From: Bacteroidales bacterium
GTDB lineage: Bacteria; Bacteroidota; Bacteroidia; Bacteroidales; Marinilabiliaceae
Direction: 5' to 3'
Length of the DNA: 47,611 nucleotides
NCBI GenBank assembly: GCA_024401355.1
Contig: JAKSLF010000022.1
Location: 1 to 47,611 of the forward strand
Below the pieces are notes generated by a model. The model was not told where the DNA came from. It was given only the letters and a program-made list of their open reading frames with translations, and made no database searches. This document shows, in pieces, positions 25,262 through 33,597 of the stretch. Made by a program: the position numbers and the translations under genes. The first letter of the stretch is position 1, and each line of letters starts with the position of its first letter.

Positions 25262-27223
25262 TTGGCATACAAAGCTGTAAATATAATCATGATAGTTGTG
25301 GCAATGTCAATTGCTGCAATCAATGCTGTAGCTCGAGATAGGAGAGCAGTATCGTCAGAACGAATACTGCTTATAAGTTCGTATAATCCCGAGACAGTAT
25401 CTGCCATGAACACCATAAACGATTTTGTCGGATATTATGACGAACATGGAAGTGGTGGTACAGTAATGGTGGAAAACATGAACACCAAGAGTCTTAGCGA
25501 AGCTATGCTGTGGAAGAACAGGATGAGGTCGATCTTGGACAAATATGACACAAACGACCTTCGCCCGTCATTGATACTTTTGCTTGGTCAGGAAGCATGG
25601 GCGGCATATTTGTCGCAGGACCCTATGTTTGTCGAGCGAAAAGGCAAGACCCCAGTAATGGTATGTATGGCTTCAAGAAACATCGTTCGAATGCCTGCTG
25701 ACACGTGTGACATCGAAACGTGGATGCCAACATCTCTAGATTATACGTATCTCAAGTCGAAATACAACATAGTTGGTGGTGTTCTTTATGAATATGATGT
25801 AGACAAGAACCTCGACCTTATCCAAAGTGCGTATCCCGGAACAAAAAATGTAGCGCTGCTTACCGATAATAGTTATGGTGGTCTGACATTGCTTGCATTT
25901 GTCAACGATCAGATGCTCAAACACAAGGAATATAACTTTATTAGTCTTGATGGCCGACAGAAGACCATATATTCGATGAGTGAAGCAATCTCGAAACTGC
26001 CATCGTCGACAGCCTTGATGTTAGGAACATGGCGTGTGGACAAGACAGAAAGTTATTTTGTGAAAAATTCGGTGCATACACTTATGGATGCCAACAAAGA
26101 CATTCCAGTCACCACACTCACACATATTGGACTTGGTGTATGGGCAGTGGGAGGATACTCTCCGAGTTACAGATCACAGGGAAAAGAAGTCGCAGAGAAA
26201 GTTGTCGAATATTTAAAGGCTTCGGCCAATGGACAGAAGCCTGATTTGATGACAGTCATAGAGAGCGGTTATGTCTTCAGCAAAGACAAGTTGGAAGAAC
26301 TTAAATCGAAAAACGAGGAATTTGAAGTTCCTAGTGGGGCAGAAATAATTAATACGAAACCATCGTTCTATGATGAGAATTCGCTAGTCATTCATGTTGT
26401 GAGCATGGTGTTCCTCGTATTGGTGTGCTTACTGTTAATAGTATTGTGGTTCCTTGCCAAGACAAAAAAGCTTACGGCAGCATTGCAGGCGTCGCAAAAA
26501 GAGCTTATTCAGGCAAAGGAAGATGCTGAGGACAGAAATAAAATGAAGACAGCCTTCCTTGCCAATATGAGTCATGAAATACGTACACCATTGAATGCAT
26601 TGGTAGGTTTTTCTGAAGTGCTAACAACCGATGAAACACTTAGCCAAGATGACAGAAGGCAGATAAACGATATCATTTCGACAAATTCAGAGTTGCTATT
26701 GGGACTCATCAACGACATATTGGATATGGCGCGTCTGGAGTCTGGACGAACGAAATATGACGTTACGCCTTGTGATGTGGTAGCAATATGTCGCGACACA
26801 TTGTCGACATGCCAAATTGCGGCACGAAGAGAAGATATATCATACAGACTCGATACGGACATGGAAAAATGCATGGCAATGATAGATAGCCAGCATATAC
26901 GTCAGGTGCTCATAAACCTTCTGTCCAATTCGAATAAATTCACCAAGTCTGGTTCGATAACATTGAGTATTCATAATGATGGCCATGACCTTCGCTTTGC
27001 TGTGACAGATACCGGAATCGGTATTCCAAAAGAGAAGAAGGAGAAGGTGTTTGAGAGATTTGAAAAATTGAGTGAAACATCGCAAGGATTTGGCATTGGA
27101 TTGTCGCTTTGCAAAAACATCGTAGAGCACTTTGGTGGAAAAATATGGGTTGATTCTGAATATTCGGCTGGAGCCAAATTTGTATTCAACATTCCGTTTA
27201 TTCCACTTGCGAACGACAAGTAG
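25262..27223 (+). CDS. Membrane sensor histidine kinase with periplasmic binding-protein-like sensor
   Basis: 653 residues if translation starts at TTG 25262; ATG 25289 would lose the charged n-region (MAYK) of the signal sequence, so the TTG start is plausible. Residues 35-370 form a periplasmic domain with alternating alpha/beta character (RILLISSYNPETVSAMNTI, NVALLTDNSYGGLTLLAFV, GLGVWAVGGYSPSYRSQGK), like ABC-type sugar-binding sensors. A membrane helix spans about 375-400. The coiled linker leads to HisKA with the phosphoacceptor H438 (NMSHEIRTPLNALVGFSEVL). The ATPase boxes are LINLLSNSNKFTKSG (N), VTDTGIGIPKEKKEKVFERF (G1/F) and GFGIGLSLCKNIVEHFGGK (G2). There is no receiver domain and no response regulator gene beside it, so its partner lies elsewhere. 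A perfect terminator follows. Confidence 0.9.
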   Translation: MAYKAVNIIMIVVAMSIAAINAVARDRRAVSSERILLISSYNPETVSAMNTINDFVGYYDEHGSGGTVMVENMNTKSLSEAMLWKNRMRSILDKYDTNDLRPSLILLLGQEAWAAYLSQDPMFVERKGKTPVMVCMASRNIVRMPADTCDIETWMPTSLDYTYLKSKYNIVGGVLYEYDVDKNLDLIQSAYPGTKNVALLTDNSYGGLTLLAFVNDQMLKHKEYNFISLDGRQKTIYSMSEAISKLPSSTALMLGTWRVDKTESYFVKNSVHTLMDANKDIPVTTLTHIGLGVWAVGGYSPSYRSQGKEVAEKVVEYLKASANGQKPDLMTVIESGYVFSKDKLEELKSKNEEFEVPSGAEIINTKPSFYDENSLVIHVVSMVFLVLVCLLLIVLWFLAKTKKLTAALQASQKELIQAKEDAEDRNKMKTAFLANMSHEIRTPLNALVGFSEVLTTDETLSQDDRRQINDIISTNSELLLGLINDILDMARLESGRTKYDVTPCDVVAICRDTLSTCQIAARREDISYRLDTDMEKCMAMIDSQHIRQVLINLLSNSNKFTKSGSITLSIHNDGHDLRFAVTDTGIGIPKEKKEKVFERFEKLSETSQGFGIGLSLCKNIVEHFGGKIWVDSEYSAGAKFVFNIPFIPLANDK

Positions 27224-27254
27224 AGCATTAAGATAGTTTTTTCATATAGTTAGT

Positions 27255-27285
27255 GCGTTTGTCAGAGAAGACAAACGCTTTTTTT
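27255..27285 (+). terminator. Rho-independent terminator after the histidine kinase
   Basis: A perfect 9-bp stem (GCGTTTGTC with GACAAACGC) and a 6-base loop are followed by seven T. Confidence 0.95.
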
Positions 27286-27333
27286 GTTTATGGGGACACT
27301 AGTGTGTAAAAATTTTGGACAAAATCAGCCTTC

Positions 27334-27364
27334 CTACAAAAATTTTCCGATAAAACTTTTGTAG
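27334..27364. repeat. Inverted repeat overlapping the -33 box, possible operator
   Basis: Perfect 8-base arms CTACAAAA (27334-27341) and TTTTGTAG (27357-27364) are 23 bases apart start to start, about two helical turns. The right arm contains the -33 TTTG, so a bound dimer would compete with RNA polymerase. A separate 10-base palindrome ACACTAGTGT lies upstream at 27296-27305. Confidence 0.55.
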
Positions 27365-27388
27365 TTACAAAAATAGTGCATAGATTTG
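27358..27388 (+). promoter_or_regulatory. Promoter for the ABC-GIN-permease-GntR operon
   Basis: -33 TTTG (27358-27361), a 19-base spacer, and -7 TAGATTTG (27381-27388) give a full match to the Bacteroidetes consensus. It is the cleanest promoter in the window, and its flanks carry two inverted repeats. Confidence 0.9.
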
Positions 27389-27389
27389 C

Positions 27390-27413
27390 AGTGTACTAAT
27401 AAACTAATACACC
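27390..27413. promoter_or_regulatory. AGTGTA-N12-TACACC operator-like site
   Basis: AGTGTA (27390-27395) and TACACC (27408-27413) form an inverted repeat with 12 bases between the half-sites, right where transcription should start. It closely resembles the AGTGTA/TACACT arrangement I recall for the GntR-family regulator YtrA of Bacillus. A YtrA-type regulator is encoded in this same operon (29928-30290), so autoregulation is the simplest reading. The spacer also holds a direct repeat ACTAATA. Confidence 0.65.
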
Positions 27414-27419
27414 AAAACA

Positions 27420-28250
27420 ATGATAAGGTTAGAAGATATATCATTCAGTTACCATCGCAAAAAAGTGTTTGATGGGCTTAGTATGGAATTGGGTGAAGGT
27501 AATGTGTATGGGCTTCTTGGTCTCAATGGTGCAGGAAAGTCGACACTTCTTTATCTGATGAGTGGGTTGCTATTCGCGGATAGGGGGCAAGTAAAGTTGA
27601 ACGGTATAGATGTAAATCGTCGAAGACCAGAATCTTTGTCAGAGACATATATAGTACCGGAAGAATTTAGTTTGCCAGACTTGACGTTTGACAAATACAT
27701 ACGGATCAACAGCCCGTTCTATCCGAAATTTTCGATGGAAATGTTGGACAAGAGCCTTGAGGCGTTTGGCATGACACGAGACTTGAATCTGTCTCAATTG
27801 TCTATGGGTCAGAAGAAGAAAGCATCTATGTGTTTTGCACTTGCTACCAATACGAGTCTGTTGCTCATGGATGAGCCGACCAATGGTCTTGATATTCCTT
27901 CGAAGAGTCAGTTTAGAAAGGCTGTTGCCCAGTGTATGACAGATGATAGGGCAATAGTAATATCTACGCATCAGGTACGTGACATAGAAAACCTTTTGGA
28001 TAGAATAGTTATTCTTGATGGCGGTCACATATTGTGTAACGAGTCGGTTGCAAAGATTAGTGAGAAGTTGAAATTTGTTCAGATAGGAGTAGGTGAAAGA
28101 AGAGGAGACGTGTTGTATGAGCAGCCATCAACAATAGGTTCGGCCGGAGTAGTAATAAACACGGATGGTGACGAGACGCCGCTAAATGTCGAGTTGTTCT
28201 TTAATGCCATGTTGACTGAGACTGCAAGAATGATAGAAGCGATGAAATAA
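27420..28250 (+). CDS. ABC transporter ATP-binding protein
   Basis: 276-residue ATPase. Walker A is GLNGAGKST (residues 34-42), the signature is LSMGQ (127-131), Walker B is LLLMDEP (147-153), and the switch histidine lies in VISTHQVRD. The sequence is closest in style to ATPases of ABC-2 export systems. It is the first gene behind the repressor-like operator and is followed by a head-GIN lipoprotein and a permease, so it should power that permease. The cargo is unknown. Similar ATPases are found beside YtrA-type regulators in Firmicutes, where such operons respond to cell-wall antibiotics; applying that here is inference. Confidence 0.93.
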   Translation: MIRLEDISFSYHRKKVFDGLSMELGEGNVYGLLGLNGAGKSTLLYLMSGLLFADRGQVKLNGIDVNRRRPESLSETYIVPEEFSLPDLTFDKYIRINSPFYPKFSMEMLDKSLEAFGMTRDLNLSQLSMGQKKKASMCFALATNTSLLLMDEPTNGLDIPSKSQFRKAVAQCMTDDRAIVISTHQVRDIENLLDRIVILDGGHILCNESVAKISEKLKFVQIGVGERRGDVLYEQPSTIGSAGVVINTDGDETPLNVELFFNAMLTETARMIEAMK

Positions 28251-28270
28251 CAACAATAAAAAATAGGAAT

Positions 28271-29098
28271 ATGAAAAATATAGTATTGTCAGCAATAATA
28301 GCTTTGTTAGCGTGTGTTCTAGTGTCGTGCAAAAATGTAAACATGAACTATAATGGTATGACATTCAACCAAGAATATGATACTACACAATTTGTGGTGC
28401 GTAACTTTGATTTTGAAACATCATTTGACAAGCTTGACATAGATGGATATAGCATGGTAACATTCCATGTAGGCGACCAGTGTAAAGTAGTGGCGAAGTC
28501 GTCGGAGAAAGCCTTTGAGAAAGCTGTAATTATAGTAAATGAGGGTACTCTGGTGGTAGAACGAAAAGAGAAAGTGAAAATAGACCCTATTATATTGGAC
28601 ATAACGATGCCAATCCTTAGTTCGATGGAGATGGAGGGCATGGGAAGTTTTGGCGCTGATGTGTTGAAGAGCGACAAGTTGTCGATGACTGTAATGGGAA
28701 GTTCGAGCATCAATATAGATTCATTGATTTGTAATGAGCTTGAAATAGAATCGAATGGTGCTGGAGATATTGATGTGAATGTGAATGCGAGAGACAATGT
28801 TGATGTCGAGACGAATGGTGCTGGCAAAGTTATAATGAATATCATATCAGCCGGCAAGGTTTCTATAGAGACTAATGGAGCAGGAGATGTCAGGGCAGTT
28901 GTGAAATCGGATATCATGTCATTGCAAGGCAATGGTGCGAATAAATCGGACATAACAGTTGATGTACGAGAATTGATTGTAGACGCCAATGGTCTGGCAA
29001 AGATAGATGTAGCAGGAGTGGCGGATGTTGCAGATATCAAAGCAGAGGGAATCGCCAAGTGTGACAGAGACAAGCTTACTATACGTAAAGCGGAGTAA
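28271..29098 (+). CDS. Head-GIN domain lipoprotein (DUF2807-like)
   Basis: 275-residue exported lipoprotein. The signal ends in a lipobox LVSC with Cys20 as the lipid-modified residue. From about residue 40 onward it is a repetitive beta structure typical of the head-GIN (putative autotransporter adhesin head) family: FETSFDKLDIDGYSMVTFHVGD, then repeats with NG at about 162, 182, 202, 221 and 240 (ESNGAGDI, ETNGAGKV, ETNGAGDV, QGNGANKS, DANGLAKI), a period near 20 residues. This looks like a right-handed beta-helix. It lies between the ATPase and permease genes of one operon, an arrangement that suggests it works with the transporter at the envelope. Its molecular role is unknown. Confidence 0.88.
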   Translation: MKNIVLSAIIALLACVLVSCKNVNMNYNGMTFNQEYDTTQFVVRNFDFETSFDKLDIDGYSMVTFHVGDQCKVVAKSSEKAFEKAVIIVNEGTLVVERKEKVKIDPIILDITMPILSSMEMEGMGSFGADVLKSDKLSMTVMGSSSINIDSLICNELEIESNGAGDIDVNVNARDNVDVETNGAGKVIMNIISAGKVSIETNGAGDVRAVVKSDIMSLQGNGANKSDITVDVRELIVDANGLAKIDVAGVADVADIKAEGIAKCDRDKLTIRKAE

Positions 29099-29143
29099 TC
29101 TTGTGAGTGTTGTAAAACTTATGTGTCAATAAATAAAGCAAAA

Positions 29144-29905
29144 ATGAAACAGATATTATGGAGTAGGCTCAAGATGCTATTTATACATGACTTGACGACC
29201 TATTCGAAAGACAAGATATATTTGGCCGTAATGGTATTCTTTCCGGCTGTAATAGCATATATAGCAAGCGACATAATGCCAGGCATGGCTTTTATGATGC
29301 TTATGATCTCGATAGCGACATCAGTGTTGGCTCCTTTTTATTTGGCATCCCATATATGTGCCAATATGAGGACAAAGCAGGATTCGATAGCATTTGCCAT
29401 GATGCCGGCGACAAACGTTGAGAAATTCATAGTACGTTTTGTTGACTACGCGATATTGCCATCGTTGATAGTGTTCGTATGTATGCTTGCCATAGCATTG
29501 TTTATCGGTTGTTTGTTCAGCATTGGGCATTATGATGAACTAAAATCCTTTATTGCAACTATTGGAACATTCATAAACGAAGACCTTTTCAACATCGATT
29601 GGGATTGGGTTTTCAGTTTTGAGACATTCACAGGATTGGTGATGATATTGACCTGTGGCTTTTATGATATGGCATTGGTTGTGCTGGGAGGATGCTTCTT
29701 TAAGCGCTTTGCTCTTGTTAAGACATGGCTTATCGTTATGGCGATTTCAGTTACACTTGGCGGTTTTGTCCATGTGACAGGTATCATAGACTTTATCGTA
29801 GAGAGTACAGGGGCGATGTGGTGTGGCATAGGTGTAATGACTTTGATAAATATAGCGATAATATATTTGTCATATATGTTGTTCAAGCGCAAGCAGATTA
29901 TTTAA
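29144..29905 (+). CDS. ABC transporter permease
   Basis: 253 residues from ATG 29144 (MKQILWSRLKMLFIHDL); an in-frame GTG 21 bases earlier is less likely. About six hydrophobic helices are visible, the first near residues 24-45 (IYLAVMVFFPAVIAYIASDI). A cytoplasmic loop carries RTKQDSIAFAMMPATNVEKF, whose MLPxSxxEK-like pattern (here MMPATNVEKF) is typical of Bacteroidetes ABC-2-like permeases. It forms the membrane part for the ATPase at 27420. Substrate unknown. Confidence 0.83.
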   Translation: MKQILWSRLKMLFIHDLTTYSKDKIYLAVMVFFPAVIAYIASDIMPGMAFMMLMISIATSVLAPFYLASHICANMRTKQDSIAFAMMPATNVEKFIVRFVDYAILPSLIVFVCMLAIALFIGCLFSIGHYDELKSFIATIGTFINEDLFNIDWDWVFSFETFTGLVMILTCGFYDMALVVLGGCFFKRFALVKTWLIVMAISVTLGGFVHVTGIIDFIVESTGAMWCGIGVMTLINIAIIYLSYMLFKRKQII

Positions 29906-29927
29906 CCCTATTCAGATAAACAACACT

Positions 29928-30290
29928 ATGGAATTTAACGATACAAAAACCATATACCTTCAGATAGCTGAACGTATATGTGATCAGATACTTTCGGGTG
30001 TCTATAAAGAGAATGAACGCATCCCGTCTGTACGTGAAACGGGTGCCTCGCTCGAGGTTAATCCTAATACCGTAGTGCGTTCGTATGATTATCTTCAGAC
30101 AAACAACATATTATTCAACAAGCGCGGAATAGGCTATTTTGTGTCGGCAGGTGCTTCTGACATTATTCTAGACATGAGGCGTTCTGTATTCATGAGTGAC
30201 ACACTGCCTCAGCTATTTGACGAGATGGACAAACTTGGCATTTCGATAGATGAGGTGTCATCGAAGTACATGGAAAGAGTGAAAAGCTGA
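29928..30290 (+). CDS. YtrA-type GntR-family transcriptional regulator
   Basis: 120-residue DNA-binding protein. Residues 8-75 form a winged helix: IYLQIAERICDQILSGVYKENERIPSVRETGASLEVNPNTVVRSYDYLQ is the standard GntR motif in pieces (YLQIAERI, RIPSVRE, VNPNTVVRSYDYL). GIGYFVS closes the wing. The C-terminal part is only about 45 residues and helical, too short for a ligand-binding FadR or HutC domain. That is the mark of the YtrA subfamily, whose members are encoded inside ABC-transporter operons that they repress. The operator-like site at 27390-27413 is a natural target. It sits 22 bases behind the permease. Confidence 0.9.
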   Translation: MEFNDTKTIYLQIAERICDQILSGVYKENERIPSVRETGASLEVNPNTVVRSYDYLQTNNILFNKRGIGYFVSAGASDIILDMRRSVFMSDTLPQLFDEMDKLGISIDEVSSKYMERVKS

Positions 30291-30312
30291 TATGGTATAA
30301 TGTTTGTAGTAA

Positions 30313-30343
30313 TTGTCATTGTACGAAAATATATGCATATTTG
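30313..30343 (+). promoter_or_regulatory. Possible promoter for the MacAB-TolC-type operon
   Basis: TTG (30313-30315) and CATATTTG (30336-30343, one mismatch from TAnnTTTG) are separated by 20 bases. The -7 box overlaps the 10-base palindrome ATATGCATAT (30331-30340). The operon could also be reached by read-through from the GntR gene, since no terminator separates them. Confidence 0.5.
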
Positions 30344-30370
30344 CAGTTGAACAGACAATAAGCAAAAGAG

Positions 30371-31075
30371 ATGATTCACTTAAAGGATATAAACAAGACT
30401 TATAATAACGGTGCGCCGCTTCATGTTCTTAAGGGTATAAACCTTGACATAGAGAAGGGTGAGTTTGTAAGTATCATGGGAGCGTCGGGTTCGGGGAAAT
30501 CGACATTGCTGAATATACTTGGCATTCTTGACAACTATGATACGGGAGAGTATTATCTTGCCGACAAGCTCGTCAAGAACCTTAGTGAGACGCAGGCAGC
30601 CGAGTTTCGCAACAGACTTATCGGATTCATATTCCAGTCGTTTAACCTTATCTCGTTCAAGAATGCGATGGAGAATGTGGCTCTTCCATTGTACTATCAG
30701 GGAGTCGGTCGAAGGAAGAGAAACCTCATGGCAATGGAATACCTTGACAGACTTGGTCTTAAAGACTGGGCCAATCACATGCCGAGTGAGATGTCGGGCG
30801 GTCAGAAACAGCGTGTGGCTATAGCCAGGGCACTAATCACGCAGCCTCAGATCATATTGGCCGATGAACCTACAGGAGCCTTGGATTCGAAGACCTCGGA
30901 AGAGGTGATGGGCATCTTGAAAGACCTACATGCAGAACAGGGCCTTACGATTGTGGTTGTCACACATGAAAGTGGCGTGGCCAACCAGACCGACAAGATA
31001 GTCCATATAAAGGATGGAATCATAGGTGCCATTGACGACAACAGCAATCACGACAAAGTGATGGAGTTCAAGTAG
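30371..31075 (+). CDS. MacB/LolD-family ABC ATPase
   Basis: 234 residues. Walker A is GASGSGKST (37-45), the Q-loop is GFIFQSFNL, the signature is MSGGQ (141-145), Walker B is IILADEP (161-167), and the switch region is VVVTHE. The short length and sequence style (NLISFKNAMENVALPLYYQGV) place it in the MacB/LolD/FtsE group that drives mechanotransmission rather than membrane-spanning transport. Here the ATPase is a separate protein, unlike E. coli MacB where it is fused to the permease. Two permeases, a membrane-fusion protein and a TolC-like channel follow on the same strand. Confidence 0.94.
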   Translation: MIHLKDINKTYNNGAPLHVLKGINLDIEKGEFVSIMGASGSGKSTLLNILGILDNYDTGEYYLADKLVKNLSETQAAEFRNRLIGFIFQSFNLISFKNAMENVALPLYYQGVGRRKRNLMAMEYLDRLGLKDWANHMPSEMSGGQKQRVAIARALITQPQIILADEPTGALDSKTSEEVMGILKDLHAEQGLTIVVVTHESGVANQTDKIVHIKDGIIGAIDDNSNHDKVMEFK

Positions 31076-31095
31076 TCTACTAAAATTATCCGTTT

Positions 31096-32313
31096 ATGTT
31101 TGAAGAGATAATTTCATCGTTGAGACGAAACAAGATGAGAACGGCGTTGACCGGATTCTCTGTTGCTTGGGGAATATTCATATTGATAGTTCTGCTAGGT
31201 GCGGGAAATGGCTTGATACATTCGTTTGAAGGACAGAGCCGCAGAAGGGCTCTCAACTCGATGAAGGTTACTCCAGGCTGGACAACCATGCAATACAAGG
31301 GATTGGAGTCGGGCCGAAGAGTGAAGTTGAACGAAGCCGACATGCGTGAAATGGTATTTGCCAACAAGGCTAATATCATTGAGGCGTTGCCAGTAGTGAC
31401 TCAAAGTGGAATCACGATAAGCCATGGTCAGGAGTATGTGAGCAGTTCGTTGACAGGTGTCTATCCAGAGCATCCGACAGTGGAAATTGCAAGGCAGAAA
31501 TCGGGACGATTCATAAATAACATCGACATAGATGAATGCCGTAAGGTATGTGTCATAGGAGACAAGACCGAAGAGATATTGTTTCCCCAGGGTGGCGCTA
31601 TAGGCAGTTTTGTCAATGCATCGGGTGTGATGTATAAAGTCATTGGCGTGTATTCAGATGACAATAATGGAACGCAGTCGATGTTCATTCCATATACGAC
31701 ACTGATGACCATCTATAACAAAGAAGGCTTTGTTAGCCGCATACTTTTGACAACCAAGGGGCTGGATAGCGAGGAGGAAAACGACCGATTCGAGAACGAC
31801 GTCAGGACCATACTTAGCCAGCGACGCAACTTTAGTTCAGAAGATACGGGAGCCGTATGGATATGGAACAGAATGAAGAACTACCTGCAGACCAAGGGAG
31901 CGATGGACATACTGACAACGGCGGTGTGGGTTATCGGAATACTGACATTATTGAGTGGAGTAGTAGGAGTGTCGAACATTATGCTGATAACAGTCAAAGA
32001 GAGAACGCATGAGTTTGGCATCAGGAAGGCGCTCGGTGCCAAGCCTCGTCAGATTCTGGCACTTATTATAATAGAGAGCATAGTGATAACGTCAATCTTC
32101 GGATACATAGGCATGGTAGTTGGTGTCGGTGCGACAGAGCTCATAAACACCGTCGTCGAGAACATGGAGTCGGAAGCGTTTACGGACCCGACAGTAGACA
32201 TGTCGATAGCCATCGAGGCAACGTTGACGTTGATAATAGCTGGAACATTGGCAGGGTTCTTTCCGGCAAGAAAAGCTGTAAGTATTAAACCGATAGAAGC
32301 ATTAAGAGGATAG
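31096..32313 (+). CDS. MacB-like ABC permease (first of two)
   Basis: 405 residues with the type VII ABC topology: one N-terminal helix (MRTALTGFSVAWGIFILIVLLGAG), a large periplasmic MacB core domain (about residues 45-275), then three C-terminal helices (ILTTAVWVIGILTLLSGVVGVSNIMLI; ILALIIIESIVITSIFGYIGMVVGV; ATLTLIIAGTLAGFFPA). The cytoplasmic coupling sequence VKERTHEFGIRKALGAKP and the ending PARKAVSIKPIEALRG are family hallmarks. It starts 20 bases behind the ATPase and stops 3 bases before a second, different permease, so the pair probably forms a heterodimer like LolC-LolE. Confidence 0.92.
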   Translation: MFEEIISSLRRNKMRTALTGFSVAWGIFILIVLLGAGNGLIHSFEGQSRRRALNSMKVTPGWTTMQYKGLESGRRVKLNEADMREMVFANKANIIEALPVVTQSGITISHGQEYVSSSLTGVYPEHPTVEIARQKSGRFINNIDIDECRKVCVIGDKTEEILFPQGGAIGSFVNASGVMYKVIGVYSDDNNGTQSMFIPYTTLMTIYNKEGFVSRILLTTKGLDSEEENDRFENDVRTILSQRRNFSSEDTGAVWIWNRMKNYLQTKGAMDILTTAVWVIGILTLLSGVVGVSNIMLITVKERTHEFGIRKALGAKPRQILALIIIESIVITSIFGYIGMVVGVGATELINTVVENMESEAFTDPTVDMSIAIEATLTLIIAGTLAGFFPARKAVSIKPIEALRG

Positions 32314-32316
32314 GCC

Positions 32317-33564
32317 ATGAGATTTGATCAGGATACATTTACCGAGATTCTCGACACATTGACCCGCAACAAGTCGAGAAGTCTGATGACAGCCTTTGGA
32401 GTCTTCTGGGGCATATTGATGCTTGTGTTGTTGTCGGGTGGAAGCAACGGAATAGAGAAGATGCTGTGGGCGCAGTTCAATGGTTTTGCGACAAACTCGG
32501 GCGTAGCGTTTGCCGAGGCGACAAGCCTTCCGTACAAAGGATTTGGCAAGGGACGTTCGTGGGACATAGAGCGCAAGGACATAGACAACCTCAAGAAGAA
32601 CGTCAAAAGCATCGACGTCATTACAGGCAAGAGCTCGGAGTGGGGCAAGGTAGTGACATACCGCGAACTGAAATATGAAGACTGTACGGTGCAGGGTCTT
32701 GAAGCATGTTACATATCGATAGAGCCGCAGGAGATGCTGTATGGCAGATTCATAAACGAAATAGACAACATAGAGAGCCGCAAAGTATGTGTGCTGGGCA
32801 AGCAGCCTTATGAAGCGCTCTTTATGAAAGGCGAGAATCCATGTGGCAAGCTGATAGGCATAGACGGTATACAGTATAAGGTTGTTGGTGTGACGATGAG
32901 CGAATCGAACATCAGTATAAATGGAAGGATGAGTGAGTCGGTCACAATACCTATGTCGACTCTAGAAAAAGCCTACAACAAAGGTGCAAGTATACAAGTG
33001 TTGTGCTATACGGCCAAAAGTGGGCATAAGGTAAGCGAAGTAGAGGAAGAGATAGCCGGCATATTGAAATCGGTCCACTACATCAACCCTGATGACAAGC
33101 AGGCTGTCGGCCAGTTCAACGTAGAGGAGATGTTCCAGATGGTGGAAAACGTATTCCTTGGTCTGGGAATACTGACATGGTTGGTAGGTCTTGGCACGTT
33201 GCTTGCAGGAATCATTGGAGTGTCGAACATCATGATGGTAACAGTCAAGGAAAGGACATCTGAGATAGGCATACGCAGAGCGATAGGAGCCAAGCCCAAC
33301 GACATACTGATGCAGATAATAGCAGAGTGCTTGCTTCTGACATCACTTGCCGGACTTCTTGGCCTCTCGGCAGGAGTTGGCATGTTGGGATTGGCAGATG
33401 GGCTGATAAAGACAGACGCAGGAAGCAATTTTGGCTTTGGCATATCATTGTCAAGTGGCATAGGCATAACAGTAGTCCTGGTGTTGCTTGGAATAGTAGC
33501 TTCTATGGCACCGGCACTCAGAGCAATGTCGATAAAGCCTATAGAAGCAATGAGAGAAGAATAA
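32317..33564 (+). CDS. MacB-like ABC permease (second of two)
   Basis: 415 residues with the same topology as its neighbour: N-terminal helix (RSLMTAFGVFWGILMLVLLSGGS), periplasmic core, and C-terminal helices with GLGTLLAGIIGVSNIMMVTVKERTSEIGIRRAIGAKP in pieces, and the ending ALRAMSIKPIEAMREE. It differs in sequence along the whole periplasmic domain from the first permease, so this is an old duplication rather than a recent copy. The start is 3 bases after the preceding stop, consistent with translational coupling. Cargo unknown; MacB relatives export macrolides, peptides, lipoproteins or haem precursors. Confidence 0.92.
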   Translation: MRFDQDTFTEILDTLTRNKSRSLMTAFGVFWGILMLVLLSGGSNGIEKMLWAQFNGFATNSGVAFAEATSLPYKGFGKGRSWDIERKDIDNLKKNVKSIDVITGKSSEWGKVVTYRELKYEDCTVQGLEACYISIEPQEMLYGRFINEIDNIESRKVCVLGKQPYEALFMKGENPCGKLIGIDGIQYKVVGVTMSESNISINGRMSESVTIPMSTLEKAYNKGASIQVLCYTAKSGHKVSEVEEEIAGILKSVHYINPDDKQAVGQFNVEEMFQMVENVFLGLGILTWLVGLGTLLAGIIGVSNIMMVTVKERTSEIGIRRAIGAKPNDILMQIIAECLLLTSLAGLLGLSAGVGMLGLADGLIKTDAGSNFGFGISLSSGIGITVVLVLLGIVASMAPALRAMSIKPIEAMREE

Positions 33565-33597
33565 TTAATTAACCAGAAAATAAAAAAACATCATATT

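Noticed and set aside
28348-29073. Minus-strand open frame of 241 codons opposite the head-GIN gene
   Set aside because: A Ser/Thr/Pro-rich shadow of a repetitive beta-protein gene; no start signal or motif.
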